Source: Acanthacorydalis orientalis
Taxonomy: Eukaryota; Arthropoda; Insecta; Megaloptera; Corydalidae
DNA length: 64,000 bases
Assembly: GCA_034766995.1 (NCBI GenBank)
Contig: CM068313.1
Coordinates: 26,465,825 to 26,529,824 of the forward strand
Direction of reading: 5' to 3'
Positions within the stretch are counted from its first letter, which is position 1. The number at the start of each line of letters is the position of its first letter. A program made the position numbers and the translations under genes. Below, piece after piece: positions 63,612 to 64,000 of this stretch. Below the pieces are notes generated by a model. The model ran no database searches. It had not been told where the DNA came from and worked only from the letters and a program-made list of their open reading frames with translations.

Positions 63612-64000
63612 GCATGTATAATTAAATGGTCTATTAACTACCATGCTGTATAATATAAATATTTTAATAATGTACGTTCAAAATAAGCTTTTACTTCTGC
63701 TAACGAGACTTCCGTTAACGAAGCTGTTGCTCTTTATTTATGCATTTAGTGAATTATACAGTCAGAAGCAATTCAACAAAAAAAAAATCAATTTAACATG
63801 TTATTTATTTGTGAAAACATAATACTGTAAGCTAAGTGACTGTTTTAGGCATGTGAAGCAACTAGTATACAGTAAACGTATGGTATGCAAAGAGAATCCA
63901 TAATTCACATAATTACAGCTATTAAGCCTTTGACAAGCTGTAATGTAATTTAGTGTTATTCCAGTTAATGCGTCGTTCCGTCACCAAATAGTGGCACGCG
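63604..64000. other. intergenic DNA to window edge
   Basis: No supported gene. G+C rises slightly toward the end (GCGTCGTTCCGTCACC...). Any feature there would be cut by the window edge. Confidence 0.5.

Overview
The window reads as eukaryotic, very probably animal, intergenic DNA. It is strongly A+T-rich (well over 70% by eye) and studded with long (TA)n microsatellites, about eighty tracts of 20 to 90 bp. Many are joined to (CA)n/(TG)n or (GTAT)n/(TACA)n runs. There is no prokaryotic gene organisation, no long open reading frame, no rRNA, no complete tRNA and no CRISPR array. Most open frames of 60-130 codons are (TA)n read as Tyr-Ile repeats or chance frames in AT-rich DNA. The base composition, compound TA/CA/GTAT microsatellites and degenerate tRNA-type repeats would suit a large repeat-rich invertebrate genome, for example a mollusc or cephalopod. 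That placement is an inference from general character, not from a recognised gene.

Layout. 1-11 kb: dense TA tracts in featureless AT-rich DNA, with a probable tRNA-derived SINE remnant near 2.03-2.10 kb on the minus strand. 11.08-11.28 kb: the most coding-like segment, a possible last exon of 67 codons with a stop and nearby AATAAA signals. 12-21 kb: TA tracts in AT-rich DNA. 21.6-21.9 kb: a GC-richer island next to a TA/TG microsatellite. 22.1-25.4 kb: mostly AT-rich DNA with few microsatellites. 27.4-29.2 kb: two copies of a GC-rich terminus ending in a hairpin plus CTAG (29.1 kb good, 27.4 kb degenerate). Between them lies an island with a perfect GTCACGTGAC palindrome abutting an ETS-like core. 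30-40 kb: TA tracts in AT-rich DNA, with a modest island at 33.0-33.25 kb and a short stem-loop at 34.6 kb. 40.6-51.7 kb: several GC-richer islands, including a SINE-like remnant at 41.2 kb, a CCAAT/CRE/E-box cluster at 43.4-43.6 kb, islands at 44.1, 46.7, 48.1 and 49.3 kb, and a possible decayed coding fragment at 50.3 kb. 55-64 kb: TA tracts, the clearest copy of the hairpin-CTAG repeat at 61.55-61.72 kb, and a 174-bp tandem duplication at 62.3-62.7 kb.

No set of genes works together here. The noteworthy content is repeat biology: extreme TA density, a dispersed hairpin-CTAG (Helitron-like) repeat, recurrent T(n)A(n) palindromes, local tandem duplications, and two small islands with clustered regulatory-type palindromes. 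I found no convincing undescribed gene system.
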